Of a stretch of DNA of 64,000 nucleotides, positions 44,065 to 54,717 are shown piece after piece (within the stretch, counting starts at the first letter, position 1; each line of letters opens with the position of its first letter). The stretch comes from Flammulina velutipes. Lineage: Eukaryota > Basidiomycota > Agaricomycetes > Agaricales > Physalacriaceae. Made by a program: the position numbers and the translations under genes. A model generated the notes under the pieces. It had not been told where the DNA came from. It ran no database searches and saw nothing but the letters and a program-made list of their open reading frames with translations. Location of the stretch: assembly GCA_011800155.1 (NCBI GenBank), contig CM022368.1, positions 1,860,001-1,924,000 on the forward strand, given 5' to 3'.

Positions 44065-44468
44065 GATATGTAATTTCTGCGTCTCCTATGGTGTTCGTTC
44101 TCCTTGACTTGTGGCTTATGACGGGAGACCTATCTGACGTGGCTATAACTCATTCTCTGTCGGGCTATGTTCTGTGTCGGGTTTCTCTATACCTCTCATT
44201 GACCCCCGGCTCTTCAATATGCCCTATGCCCTTGTTCGCTAGATAACTCATTGATTCCGTGCTCCCTGGTATGATATGTTCCGCCTTATAACCTATCTCG
44301 GTTCCCTATTTGCTCTCCGGTTGCGCCACAAAATTGTTGTCTGTAATGAATTAGATATGCTTGGTCTTTGGAAATGTAAGCCTTTCTTGTTCTCCCATTT
44401 GCGTCAATATCCTTGTGAAACAGGGCTTTTTATAAATCAAAGAAGTTGCTCCGCTATGATTGGATTAC

Positions 44469-45050
44469 ATGGGTCAACCACTCTGGTCTATTGTTTTGGC
44501 TCAACGCGATCGTGATCTCGCGCTCGCTCAATCGGAAGGGAGTGAGTCTGGGTATAGCGACATGCCAGATCTTCAGGACGTCTCAACGGATGGCGAAGAA
44601 GGAAATGTTGCACCAACCCCCCTGTGGCCGATGACGGACTCTCTTCGGGAAGTAATGAGGGCGCGATACGATGCATACGAAAGTGACGACATCGCCTTCA
44701 TGCTGCCACCTAATGTAGCTGACTCTCTCGCATCCGAACATTCTATCTCTGCCACAACCATCCCCCCTCTAACTACCGTCGCCGAGCCACCCACATTAAC
44801 GACCATTGTTGTCATTTTCTCCGACCGACTACATTCCGTTGACGCGGAGACTGCGTTCATCAATCTAGCCCACGACGGTGACGATGTTGGGATTGAGCAT
44901 GTAGCTCATGTCAGGTGGGACGACACGGTCAATAGCGTGCTACGGTGTTCATTTAGGTCATGGGAGGTGTCGGTGAGATTTGTGGAGCACCTGGACGAAA
45001 TTTCTGGAATGAATTGGGACTTATGTTATTACCGTATCTCAACGTCTTGA
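44469..45050 (+). CDS. Orphan ORF upstream of the LINE
   Basis: An open frame of about 193 residues from MGQPLWSIVLAQRDRDLA. The first half is acidic and low-complexity (SEGSESGYSDMPDLQDV). The second half reads like a folded domain: TTIVVIFSDRLHSVDAETAF, HVAHVRWDDTVNSVLRCSF, RSWEVSVRFVEHLDEISG. The order V-x-HV-x-W followed by L-x-F-R and a V-R/A-FV helix resembles the last 70 residues of the LINE ORF1. It could be a relic of a related element, a 5' part of this element, or a host gene exon. Confidence that it is a real gene is low. Confidence 0.35.
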   Translation: MGQPLWSIVLAQRDRDLALAQSEGSESGYSDMPDLQDVSTDGEEGNVAPTPLWPMTDSLREVMRARYDAYESDDIAFMLPPNVADSLASEHSISATTIPPLTTVAEPPTLTTIVVIFSDRLHSVDAETAFINLAHDGDDVGIEHVAHVRWDDTVNSVLRCSFRSWEVSVRFVEHLDEISGMNWDLCYYRISTS

Positions 45051-45310
45051 TATCCTGTTCGCTACAACTGTCATTCACCCCATTAGAATGTATCTTCATC
45101 AATATTCTCGTGGCGTCGGATAATGGCGTGGGAATTCTTTGTTTGATGACAAACTGCGTGACTCTTGTTTTACCTCTTGCCACGTCTGCTCGTTCGACCA
45201 AACAGCATATCGCTTCCATTTCTATTCCGTTTGGCTATAGAATGAAGGTGCACTTTGAAACCAAATGTCTTGCCCTTCAATGATTGTCTGACACGTACCA
45301 GGACCTGACC

Positions 45311-45318
45311 TATAAAAA
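45311..45318 (+). promoter_or_regulatory. TATA-like motif in the LINE leader
   Basis: A tataaaaa motif stands 43 bp before the ORF1 ATG at 45354. It may be an internal promoter of the element or chance. Confidence 0.3.
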
Positions 45319-45353
45319 CCAACGTCGGATGGAGGCATGAGAACAGACTCAAC

Positions 45354-46652
45354 ATGCAACTCCAACCTCTTCCTCCCCCAATCACTGATTCTGCGACGAA
45401 CGTCGCCTCTACGAACGCGGGCCCTCTGTCTCAACACACTAGAGCGGAGGAGGCTAATGCCGGTACTGCTACCATTCCTACCTCCCCGACTGCCTCACGC
45501 TCATTCAAACGTCAAGGCAGCAAAGTTCTCTCCATAGCCGCTGCATCTGTAGCTCCTGGACTTGTTGAAGGCGGACCTGGAATCCCTGCCAACATCGTTA
45601 GTGGTACTCCTTTGAGTGATGCATACAAATCTCTTGGTGCTGCCCCACCGGCGGCTGGGGAAAAGGCCGACGAGCGCAAGAAGCGCCAGGACCTTACTGA
45701 AACGAGGTTCGTGCTGCTCTTTCCAACTAGATATCTGTTGACGATAATTAGACTTGTACAAGCTATTGCGACGCATGAGTCTTGCCATCGTGATCGTAAT
45801 AACGAGGTCGTGCTCACTTTGAACGAGATTCGTATCGCTGGGGAGCTCACGAACAACCGTGTCACCGAGCTCGATGGCCGTCTCTCTTCCATTGAAGGTG
45901 CCTCCGAGCAAATTCGTTCCCTTGAGGCCAACGTCGCGGCCCTCATGATTCTACCTTCTTCTGCCCACCCCACCCCCAACATCGACGAAGCACTTGACTC
46001 CAACAAGGTCTTCCGTAGCGTCTACGACACCACGCTTGATCACACCAAACGCTTCGAGACGCTCACCGCGGATTTGGCCGCTGTCAAGGCAGCCACTGAC
46101 ATGGTCAATGGTGTTGGCCTCAATACCGAGATTGTCGCGTTGAGATCATTGATTACCCGTCTGGACAGCGATGTTCATTCTCTTCGACACCCTCCTCTTG
46201 CACCTCTCCCCATTCCAGCGCCCACCATCGCCTCATCAAATATTCCACCTCCTGCTGCCACTCCTTATGTTGCCCATGCTGGTCCTTTTCCCTCTTCGGC
46301 CCTTCCCTTGACTGGTCCAACGCCTGGCAACAGTCAATACAGACCTGAGCCGCGTGGTACGAAACGCAACTTCGAGACCTACCAGCCCCGCCCTTCCTCA
46401 GCGCCAGTAGAGGTTCACTATGGCGAGGTTACCTTGTCCGACCCCACTGCTGCTGCCCGTGAGGCAGTGCACGCGGTCCAGCATGTCCAATGGCCGAACG
46501 ACACACTCCCCCCCTCGTTCTTTGTCCCAAACGCTCCTGGAATTCTCTCTCTTCGATTCAGGACCCGTGCTCTTGCGGAGGCGTTTGTTCAAGGCGTCAT
46601 GACAGTCGAGCATCGTATGTTCTATGGGAAGAAGGCTTGGATTGTCGGGTAA
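45354..46652 (+). CDS. LINE ORF1 (coiled-coil, RNA-binding)
   Basis: 432 residues starting MQLQPLPPPITDSATNVAS. A Pro/Ser/Ala-rich start is followed by a predicted coiled coil (LTLNEIRIAGELTNNRVTEL, RLSSIEGASEQIRSLEANVA), a Pro-rich linker, and a C-terminal RRM-like fold (VEVHYGEVTLSDPTAAAREA, GILSLRFRTRALAEAFVQGV). The role by analogy is packaging of element RNA. A 45-bp in-frame segment at about 45707-45751 has intron-like ends (gttcgtgc to ataattag). Removing it joins LTETR with LVQAIATHE smoothly. The ORF overlaps the ORF2 frame by 29 bp. Confidence 0.82.
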   Translation: MQLQPLPPPITDSATNVASTNAGPLSQHTRAEEANAGTATIPTSPTASRSFKRQGSKVLSIAAASVAPGLVEGGPGIPANIVSGTPLSDAYKSLGAAPPAAGEKADERKKRQDLTETRFVLLFPTRYLLTIIRLVQAIATHESCHRDRNNEVVLTLNEIRIAGELTNNRVTELDGRLSSIEGASEQIRSLEANVAALMILPSSAHPTPNIDEALDSNKVFRSVYDTTLDHTKRFETLTADLAAVKAATDMVNGVGLNTEIVALRSLITRLDSDVHSLRHPPLAPLPIPAPTIASSNIPPPAATPYVAHAGPFPSSALPLTGPTPGNSQYRPEPRGTKRNFETYQPRPSSAPVEVHYGEVTLSDPTAAAREAVHAVQHVQWPNDTLPPSFFVPNAPGILSLRFRTRALAEAFVQGVMTVEHRMFYGKKAWIVG

Positions 46653-49600
46653 ATCATGCACCTTGTTGCTTCTAGTTAACAATCTGGGTAACACTATGTA
46701 TTCTAGCGGACTTTCTATTATTGCTACCCCTCCTGTAATGTCATCCTTTTCGTTGCCCTCTTGTCCGCCTACTGTCCCACCCCGTCCTTGTGCTCCTCGT
46801 GGCAGACCGATACAGCAAGTCGACAATCCACGCACTGTTCAGGTCGGCTGCTGGAATATCAATGGCAATTTGGGCTTAAAAATGTCAAATGCGTCTATAC
46901 GGCAGCGTATGGCTAAATTTGACATCCTTTTTGTGTCCGAGACTTGGCTACAGCCAGGAGAAGAAAGCACTGTAGTCCTTCCACCGGGTTTCCTTATGGC
47001 GTCGCGCTGCCGGACTCGCAAGTCATCGGGCCGTGTGGGAAACGGCGGGATTGCTTTCCTCTATAAGGCAAACCTTTCTGCGAAGGTCGTAGAGGTCTTT
47101 GATCATCCTGATGTTCTTGTTCTCGACACAGGCGATATGTTTTGGGTTGGCGCGTATATCTGTCCAGTACAGTCGAACTGGAGCGCTTGGACAAAGAAGG
47201 ACCCGGAGCATGCTCTCGCTGAAGTCATTATCTACCTCCAGGTCATGTCGCCGGGAAAGCGAATTGGCTTGATGGGGGACCTCAATGCGCGAGTAGGAAG
47301 ATGCAATATTCCGCTAGAGTGGAACCGCACTTCAGCTGACGTTGGCCTCAACTCCCGCCGCATGTGGCTTCAGACCCTCGCAAACGACGCAGGCCTGGCA
47401 GTCTTGAACGGCAGTAGAGTGGAAGTTTCTTCACCGGGTGCATTCACTTGCCACCAGGCTGCGGGTCAATCTGTTGTGGACTATATCATGTGGCCCGTCT
47501 CTGCCTTGGACTCTCTTAAGGACGGTGCCATGTCGATCTCTAGGCATGACGCCTCTGACCACTCCATCCTCTCCATCACGTACCTCCACGTCCCGCCAAC
47601 GATCCCCCTGTCGTCACCCGTCTTGCCACCTCCCCCGGTTCACTTCGTCGAGGCTGAACTTGCCGGGAATCGTCCTGAGTGGTTCAAAAAACATCCTTCA
47701 CTCGATACACTTGCGTTGATGACTCTGGCAAGTGCTGAGACACCTGCTGCGACTCTGCGTCGTGCATATGGAGGTGTCTTCGCTCGTGATTCCTCGCCGC
47801 TCGATGTCACTCTAGCTGTGTATGTCAAGACTGACAGTTCTCGGGGTGTTCGTGGGACTGCCGCTGCGACTTGGGGCTCTAGAGAGCATGGCCCTAAGCT
47901 TGTTGGGGTTATCCCTCACATCTATGCCACGAATGAAACTGCCGCATGTCTTTATAGCATTGCGTGGCTTCTGTCCCAGCGTCCTACCTATCGTCGGGTG
48001 CTAATCTATGGACCGTCGCGTGCCATTCTTGATCTGGTCTGTTTAGACCTCGCCCGGCAGATTCATCTGGACTTCTCCGCTACCTACGGCGAGAGTGCAC
48101 GACTATTTGTTCAAACTGTAAACAACAGAGCGGCGTCGGTGGAGCTTCGCGCGCCTGTAACACCTGCCCAGGTGTCTGCATTTAAGCGACTCAAGGAGGC
48201 TGCTCGTCAGCAGTGGAGAGATGTCTTCACCAGGCATAAAGAGTTTGTGGAGTGGACCTGGACGAGTCTCGGGATGGATGTACCCTACGCGCTATCCCCA
48301 CCGTATGATGATGTGAAAGTTGTGGTGGCGCACGGAGCTCGCAGTCCAAAGGACGTGTCCCCTTCCATGGTACCTTCCGTTCCTTTGACTGGAGTGGCTG
48401 CGAAGAAGACGCGTCATACTGTCCGTCTCATGATGATGGACAACCTTACGAAACTCCTGTCTGCTTCTTCGTCTCGAGAGTGGTGGACTGTCGTCAAATC
48501 GTTCACGTCGGATAAACAACGTCCATCTGAGGTTGCATTCACCGACCTTACTGCTTCCTTCCACAATCGTCTCAACCCCCCTATATCCCCTCCCGCGTAT
48601 TATGACTCTGGCCTGAGGCTGTATTACACGTCCATGGCAAGTGCTATCCCTAGCCACACAACTGATACGACCGCGGATCTCTTCTTCGCTGCGAAATGGA
48701 CGGAAAGTGACATCGGAGGTGTGAAGAAGCGGCTACTTCATCGCTCACCGCGGTCGGCGAGAGGAATAGACAATGTTTCATACCAGAAGATCTTCGACAT
48801 TCCCAATGACCTACTGGCTAATCTGTTCAACCAATGCTTCGTTGAGCTTGGTGCTCCTGAACAGTGGCTCACGACTACTTTGATTGGCATTCTGAAGAAA
48901 GGAAAACCTCCCGCACTTGCGGGTAGCTATAGACTGATTGGTCTCGAAAGCTGCCTCTTGAAGGTAGCTCTCATGCTTGAATTATTATCTGTTCTCATCG
49001 CCCATCAGGTCCTGACTCTATTGATTGATTTCCGCCTCAGACGATGGGCGTCCTCTATCTCACTCATACCTGCCTCTCAGAATGGGTTCAAAGAGGGGAT
49101 GCGTACCCATAATAACTCCTTCATGCTACGAATCGCCATCGAGAAGACGCGCGCAATGAGGAAGACCCTGTATGTGGCCTTCGTTGATCTGACAAATGCT
49201 TTTCCTTCGACCGATGTCCCGACTTTATGGGTCAAAATGTATAGGCACGGCGCGGGAGGTCCACTATTCGACTGGCTACGGATGCTATACCAGCGCATGC
49301 GATATGTAGTTTCCCAAGGCGGTGAAACCTCTGAGGCTTTCAAGTCACTCATAGGCCTGCTCACGGGGGACTCGCTGTCACCCCTGTTGTGGAACATATT
49401 CTCTGCGGACCTTGACGGATTGATCATGCCCCACCACGCAGACGTCCTGTTCAGAAATATTTCTGTCAGTCATGTGGAGCAAGCTGACGACGTAGCTATA
49501 TGGTCGACATCCATCGAGGGCCTGCAGGAGAAGTTGGATGCGTTCTTCCGCTGGTGCCGTACAAACTTCATGATGGTCAGTGTATCTAAGACCAAATGGA

Positions 49601-50428
49601 TGATCTTTGGCGACGTTCCCCGCAAGCTCTCCACTCTTCATATTGATGGGCAGGCGCTCGAGCTGGTGCCCTCTTACAAGTTTGTCGGAGTTTGGTTTCA
49701 ATCGACCTGTCGCGACATTCTGCAAACACACTACACGGAGAAGGCTAAATCAGCCCGCAAAGTCACCAATGTTACTTTTGCTATCGAGAAACACATCGGT
49801 GTACTATGCGTCCCTCTTGGAAAACGCCTATACATGGCACAGATTGATCCTCATCTGACCTTCGGGTGCGAGATCGCAGTGGATATCACCGAGCGCTGCA
49901 TGGCTGTCATTGCAGCCGTATCTCACTTTGGCAAATGTGGACTACAGGCAATCCTACTACCGTCTCCTCTCATCGTCGCACCCTTTGGCAATCGAAGTGC
50001 TTCGCAGGGGTGATGGCATTCATCGGAAACCGGTCGCCCGAGAGTGGAGACTTTGCAGATTTTGCCGCAAGCACGTCGAATCGGAGGCTCACGCAATCCT
50101 AGAGTGCAGAGGTAGCGAGGAGCTGCTGACGCTGCGTATTGGTTTCATGTCGGAGATCTCGATGCGACGTGACTGTCCACCGGTACTGAGGGACGTGTCC
50201 TGGCAGTCTCTGAATGTCGATGATCTACTGGATGAATTGATTGACTGGGACAGTGGGGCCGCGACGTTTGCGAGGTATATTCATAAAATATTTCTGATTT
50301 ACGGGACCAAGGAAGTATTTATACCGTCAGGTGCTCTCACTCTTCTGCAGGCTGATATTGAGGAGGATGAAAGTGCCGATGATTCACTGAGTAGTCTAGA
50401 TGTTTCTCTTGATGTCAGTTTTGGATAA
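46624..50428 (+). pseudogene. LINE ORF2 (endonuclease-RNaseH-like-RT), frameshifted
   Basis: The main frame covers 46624-50013. The AP endonuclease looks complete: VGCWNINGN, LFVSETWLQ, IGLMGDLNARVG, ISRHDASDHSILS. Next comes an RNase H-like stretch (LAVYVKTDSSRGVRGTAAAT, YATNETAACLYSIAWLL, RRVLIYGPSRAILDLV) before the reverse transcriptase. RT landmarks are YVAFVDLTNAFPSTD (motif A), LTGDSLSPLLWN, and VEQADDVAIWS (motif C with QADD). Near 49905-49915 the frame shifts, and the C-terminal part (ANVDYRQSYYRLLSSSHP, LCRFCRKHVESEAHAILEC) continues to 50428. Some sequence appears to be missing at the junction. Translation may begin at 46624 or at the Met at 46738. Confidence 0.82.
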
Positions 50429-50732
50429 ATATACCCGTCTTTTGATTGACCTTGTGGGCGGGTACCACTTGGTCCATAACCCATGAAATTCCTACACTCA
50501 TGACCCAGTGAATGTGAATTCACTGTTGAAACTGGCGTAGGACTCGTGGTCGTGCGAAAACCGATGTCGGGCGGTCAACGCACGGGCGAGAGAGGGTATT
50601 TGCTTGAATGCCTTCTGTCGTGTACCCCAACCAACATCAACATCAACATCAACATCTCATGTCAATACGCAAATCCAAGACACCGCTGGGCCCAATATCA
50701 TACCTTTCAACGAATCTGTTACCGTCGCTCGT

Positions 50733-52229
50733 ATGGATGATCAGCCTGACGGTGGTTTATTCGAATGCGACGAGGAGCCGTTCACGGTCAGTGTATTACA
50801 CGCTCCTGGCTACATCCCACTAGCTTTCGGCGCAATTTTGAAGGGCCAATTCGGGAAGTACAAAATTGTACGTAAGCTCGGATGGGGCGAAGAATCGAGT
50901 GTATGGCTGGCTCAGCGGCTGGAGTCAAAGTGCGTTCATCATAGCTTTCGTTCTCCAGCTAATGTAAAGAAAAAACCATAGTTCTTACGCCTCGATCAAG
51001 ATTCTTACAGCGAGCGCTAGCTATAGTATCGGCAAGGAACTTACTTACGAGTTGGCTGTTCTTCGCGCTCTACGCCACACAAAGACAGAACATCCTGGGC
51101 GACGGTACTGTATGGAAGCAACGTATGTTTTCGTTACGCCCAGTGTGCACAGCAACCTTTGCCACGGAGCCCCATGCCATCTCCCTAGCCGTCATAGTTT
51201 CCGAGATGTTCGGCAGGAAACCAAAGGCTACTCTTTCTCATACGGCTGTCAAGAACGTGATTAGACAAGTCTTGCTTCAGGCTGTGGACTGTTTACATTC
51301 TCTGGGGTTCGTTCACACAGGCATGTGAAATCATATTCCTTTCGCATACGTTCATTTGTGTATAGACATCAAGGCCGGCAACCTGCTGCTTTCACTTGAG
51401 GGTCAGCAAAATGCGATCTCGGGCTGGCTACGGGAGAATCCCTCGGAAACCTATGCACCGCGCTACGGGAGAATCCCTCGTTATGGCCCGATCCTATCAT
51501 CACAGCCAAGTTAGAACCGCTACCACCGTTCAATCTCACCTCTCCGGAAACATTGTCAGTCGTCGTGTCCGACTATGGCTCTGATTTGTGCTTTTTCGAC
51601 TTGTTAACTGACATTCACTCTTACTGGTAGCCATTCCGGTTACTAAGATCACTCCCGAATCAATTGCGATGCCGAGTATTCGAATTCTACGTGCTCCAGA
51701 AAATATCTTGGGCCATCCTTGAGGGTTCCCTGTCGATGTTTGGTCTATTGGCTGCTTGGTGTGGAATTCAAAGCCTTTTGTCATACCACATCACTAACTC
51801 CAGTCATCTTTGGGCGCTAGAACTCATCACGGGGGACACCATCTTCAACATCGATCGCACCGCCGACGTACACCTCGCTCGTATCAAACAGCTATTAGGA
51901 CCTTTCCCGCCTCAGTTCCTCGAAGCGTGCACTCGACGTGCAGAGCATTTCGACCCAAGTGGTTAGTGGTTCTTGACAGAGGGGTAAAACATACTGATTT
52001 CTTGACATAGGTAAGTAATCTTCTTTATGCGCCGCGTTTGCCTGGCTCTCAGGGTTCGTTGACTGAGCGCCTCGCCTGCGCTCGTCTTTCCGGTCAAGAG
52101 CTTCTGCAAGCGAGCAACTTCATACGCCGGGCTCTGCGTGTAGATCCAGCGACGCGGGCAACAGCAACAGAGCTTTTGGAACATGCCTGGCTGCATGGGT
52201 CGCTGTTAACAAAAACTCTCACTCTGTAG
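50733..52229 (+). pseudogene. SRPK-type protein kinase pseudogene
   Basis: It resembles the SR-protein-kinase-like family expanded in mushrooms. Kinase blocks are recognisable in order: YKIVRKLGWGEESSVWLA (Gly loop), YASIKILTA (Lys), ELTYELAVLRALRHTKTEHP, SHTAVKNVIRQVLLQAVDCL, HTDIKAGNLLLSL (catalytic Asp), VVSDYGS (DFG as DYG), ILRAPENILGHP, PVDVWSIGCLVWNS, ELITGDTIFN. Two lesions break it. A small deletion shifts the frame near 51165, between HSNLC and TEPHAISLAV. An in-frame TGA at about 51718-51720 stands where the family has Trp after GHP. The first in-frame Met is at 50733. Unspliced or alternatively spliced expression cannot be excluded. Confidence 0.78.
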
Positions 52230-52331
52230 GCGTGCATAAGAATAAATAGACCGAAAGCTTGCAGAATACAGAATTTCGAAAGGGTACAGAGGAATATCAT
52301 AACAGTTAACATAACAAACAGAGAAACTTGA

Positions 52332-54717
52332 CTATTGCTGAACTTTTCGTGTTACTTTTAGCCTGGAGTGAATAAAACGACCATCGGGTTCTCTTTTCAG
52401 AGTCCCAGCATATAATTCGTCCGCTTCTCTCTCTTGGTCCGAGAAGTCATCGTCAGAGGAAGTCGGGGAGGTCATGTTGCCGTGGATGACCCCCCGTGCC
52501 CTATACAACATATCGTGTAACCTCTCCTCACCCCGCGACTCCACATCAAGCAAAACCTCTTTGGATAACGACGCAGGAGGTATCCACGGAAAGTAGTAAT
52601 CATGGGCGCCCGGTAGAGAAAATGCGATGTGTTGTTTCGCGTACAAAGCCTTGGCCAGCATCCAACAAAAAGGACACGCCTTTTTGTTGACACCTAGTTC
52701 GATCCGAACGTGCGGGGTCTGTAACAATATGAGCAAGGTAACTGATGAGATATAAATCCAGATATACCACGTCGTCGCTGGAAGAAGCTTGCGATGTGCG
52801 AGTCTGTATTCATATCATATCAGCAAAACCAACACAAGGATGAAAACATATCCCACATTTCTGTCATGGGATTCCATACTTGGGGCTGCATTGTCGGCCA
52901 TTATACCGGCCTCGCAGTGACATGTCCCCCTCAGGGAATCGGTATCCTTTAACACGTTCCGTAGCGTTTCCGTCATAGGCGCCAACTGAGGGAAGCGCTT
53001 GACCCAATGGTTCAACGCATCTTGCATAAGCACATCCTGCTTGTCGAGTTCGCGGCGAGGAAGATCCAAAATATCATACCGGAGCGGAAGTTCGGTTTTT
53101 GCGAAGCGCGAGGTGGCCAGGGCGCGAGCAGAAGTGGTCCAAACAGTAAGACCGTCGACGGCACGTAAGAATGCGAGACAATCGGGGAGAGAAGATTTGA
53201 GTTCTTCTGCCCTCTTTTTCTTGTTGCCGCCCGACACAACTCGCTCCACGTCTACCCAGACGTCGTCTTCTTCATTCATCACATCCTCCTCGGCCAGTGG
53301 TTCTTCTATCCCTTTCGAAGCTATTAGAGTCGTCGAGGCGGCGGCACGGCGACGTTCTCGAAGACCGCGTAGAACGGTATCCAGACTCGGTATTGTCCAG
53401 AGTCTAACAGGAATCAAGGTCAAGAAAAGATGGATGAGGCCGCTGAAGGCGGCCACCTCGTGGACTGTGTCTGGTGAATGTGATTTGTGCATCTTCAGCA
53501 GTGACTCCTGGAATGTCTCCACCAAATCGATAAGAGCACGAAGCCATAGGTGGACGTTCCCTTTGTTGAAAGCGAACGTGGTGAGATTATCTGCTGTCGT
53601 AGATTTTCGTCCTTCAAGACCCGATCCGGAGAAAAGGGTCAGCGCCTTCTCGTCTTCGACATCTATTGCCGTAGGTTGTACCGTCTCGTCGTTGTGTGGG
53701 AGCCATTCTCTTAGCTCTGGCCGAATATACTTTTTTCTGACGATATCACAGCGTTCAAATATCTCGGCAGCACATTGCGAGATGGCGAAAAGCATGGCTG
53801 CGACGGGGCGGCCATTTTGCCCGGCTGATCGCAAAATCAGGAAGAATAAACGAGCAAATGCGTGAAACTGGTAAAAGGATGCAGGATGAAAGCTAGAACA
53901 AGTATTATAAACGATATTCGGCTATTAAGAGCCTGCGAAATGGACTTACACAACAGAATCGTCTTCTGTGCTGGCGTATTTGGACGGCGATCGGTCGACT
54001 CGTCCTTGCAGATGTATATCTTCGTCTCGCTCTTTTTCTAACGGTTTGGAGTTGCGAGTTGGGTCTTCATCCAGCAGCGTCATCGCGACGGAGTTTGACG
54101 GTGTAAAAGAGGTAATGTCGTGCAAATCAGATGACGATAAAGTTGTGGTTTTCGACGACGACGACGAGCTAATTACGCCGTTAAAGAAACATCACAAAAA
54201 TGAATACATGCATACTGGGTGTTCAAGGAAACATCGTGGTTCTCTGAAGACAGATCAGATGGCCCAGTTTGCGAAGTGGATGGCGATACGTGTGGAGTAT
54301 TGCTTGGAGATGGAGCGCTAGAAGCGTGTCAGATATGAAGCTACACATAGAGTTGAAGATATACATACTCGCCCGAACTATGCGAGCATGTACTCCAGTA
54401 TTCGTGAGAGGACCCGCAGTGACGGCGATTGTACGAGCCTTTTCCTCATCCGTTCCGCGGGTTAACAAGATTGCAATCCTGTTCAGCACCTTGCCGAAAG
54501 ACGAGCCATTGGTGGTGTCTTGCATTGAGTCCATGCTCAGTGCGTCTTCATCCCGTGATGCGCTGAACTGAAGACGGGAGAGAAAGACAGAAAGCGCGTA
54601 GATACGGAGGGCTATTTTGTTTTGGCTTGCAGCATCGGACGAAACTGAACGAGACGTTAAATCCATGAATTGATGATGGTGGTCGAGTCGAAAGGAGCAG
54701 ATCGCCAGCTTAGTCAT
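52332..54717 (-). CDS. OTT_1508-like deaminase-fold protein
   Basis: A minus-strand gene of about six exons. Start MTKLAICSFRLDHHHQFMDL; early block GKVLNRIAILLTRGTDEEKA then ARTIAVTAGPLTNTGVHARI. Next are a disordered acidic exon (SSSDLHDITSFTPSNSVAMT), a helical domain (FYQFHAFARLFFLILRSAGQ, NVHLWLRALIDLVETFQESL), and the C-terminal zinc-site pair GTCHCEAGIMA and NKKACPFCWMLAKAL. The HxE-like HCE plus CPFC arrangement is that of the OTT_1508 group of the nucleic acid/nucleotide deaminase superfamily, which is expanded in Agaricomycetes. The substrate is unknown. Two small exons lie between the two zinc motifs. No partner gene is recognised. Confidence 0.72.

Larger units (their letters stand above)
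45300..50460 (+). mobile_element. Non-LTR retrotransposon (LINE, probably Tad clade)
   Basis: A nearly full-length LINE. It has a TATA-bearing 5' leader, ORF1 (coiled coil plus an RRM-like end) and ORF2 with an AP-type endonuclease, an RNase H-like segment, a reverse transcriptase and a C-terminal CxxC-H-C knuckle. No long terminal repeats are seen. The 5' and 3' limits are estimates: no poly-A tail and no target-site duplication could be pinned down. ORF2 carries one frameshift near its end, so this copy is probably inactive, but the rest is well kept and the insertion is not old. It lies between the minisatellite/orphan-ORF region and a kinase pseudogene. Confidence 0.85.

Noticed and set aside
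43868..44107. Repeat-containing protein over the minisatellite
   Set aside because: The 100-bp period is not a multiple of three, so the frame changes in every unit; the frame is accidental.
45300..50460. LTR retrotransposon or integrated virus
   Set aside because: No LTRs, protease or integrase are seen. The AP endonuclease plus RT order is that of a LINE.
52999..53865. Plus-strand 288-residue frame, Arg/Ser-rich
   Set aside because: It is the antisense of the main exon of the deaminase-like gene, which has a clear conserved frame on the minus strand.
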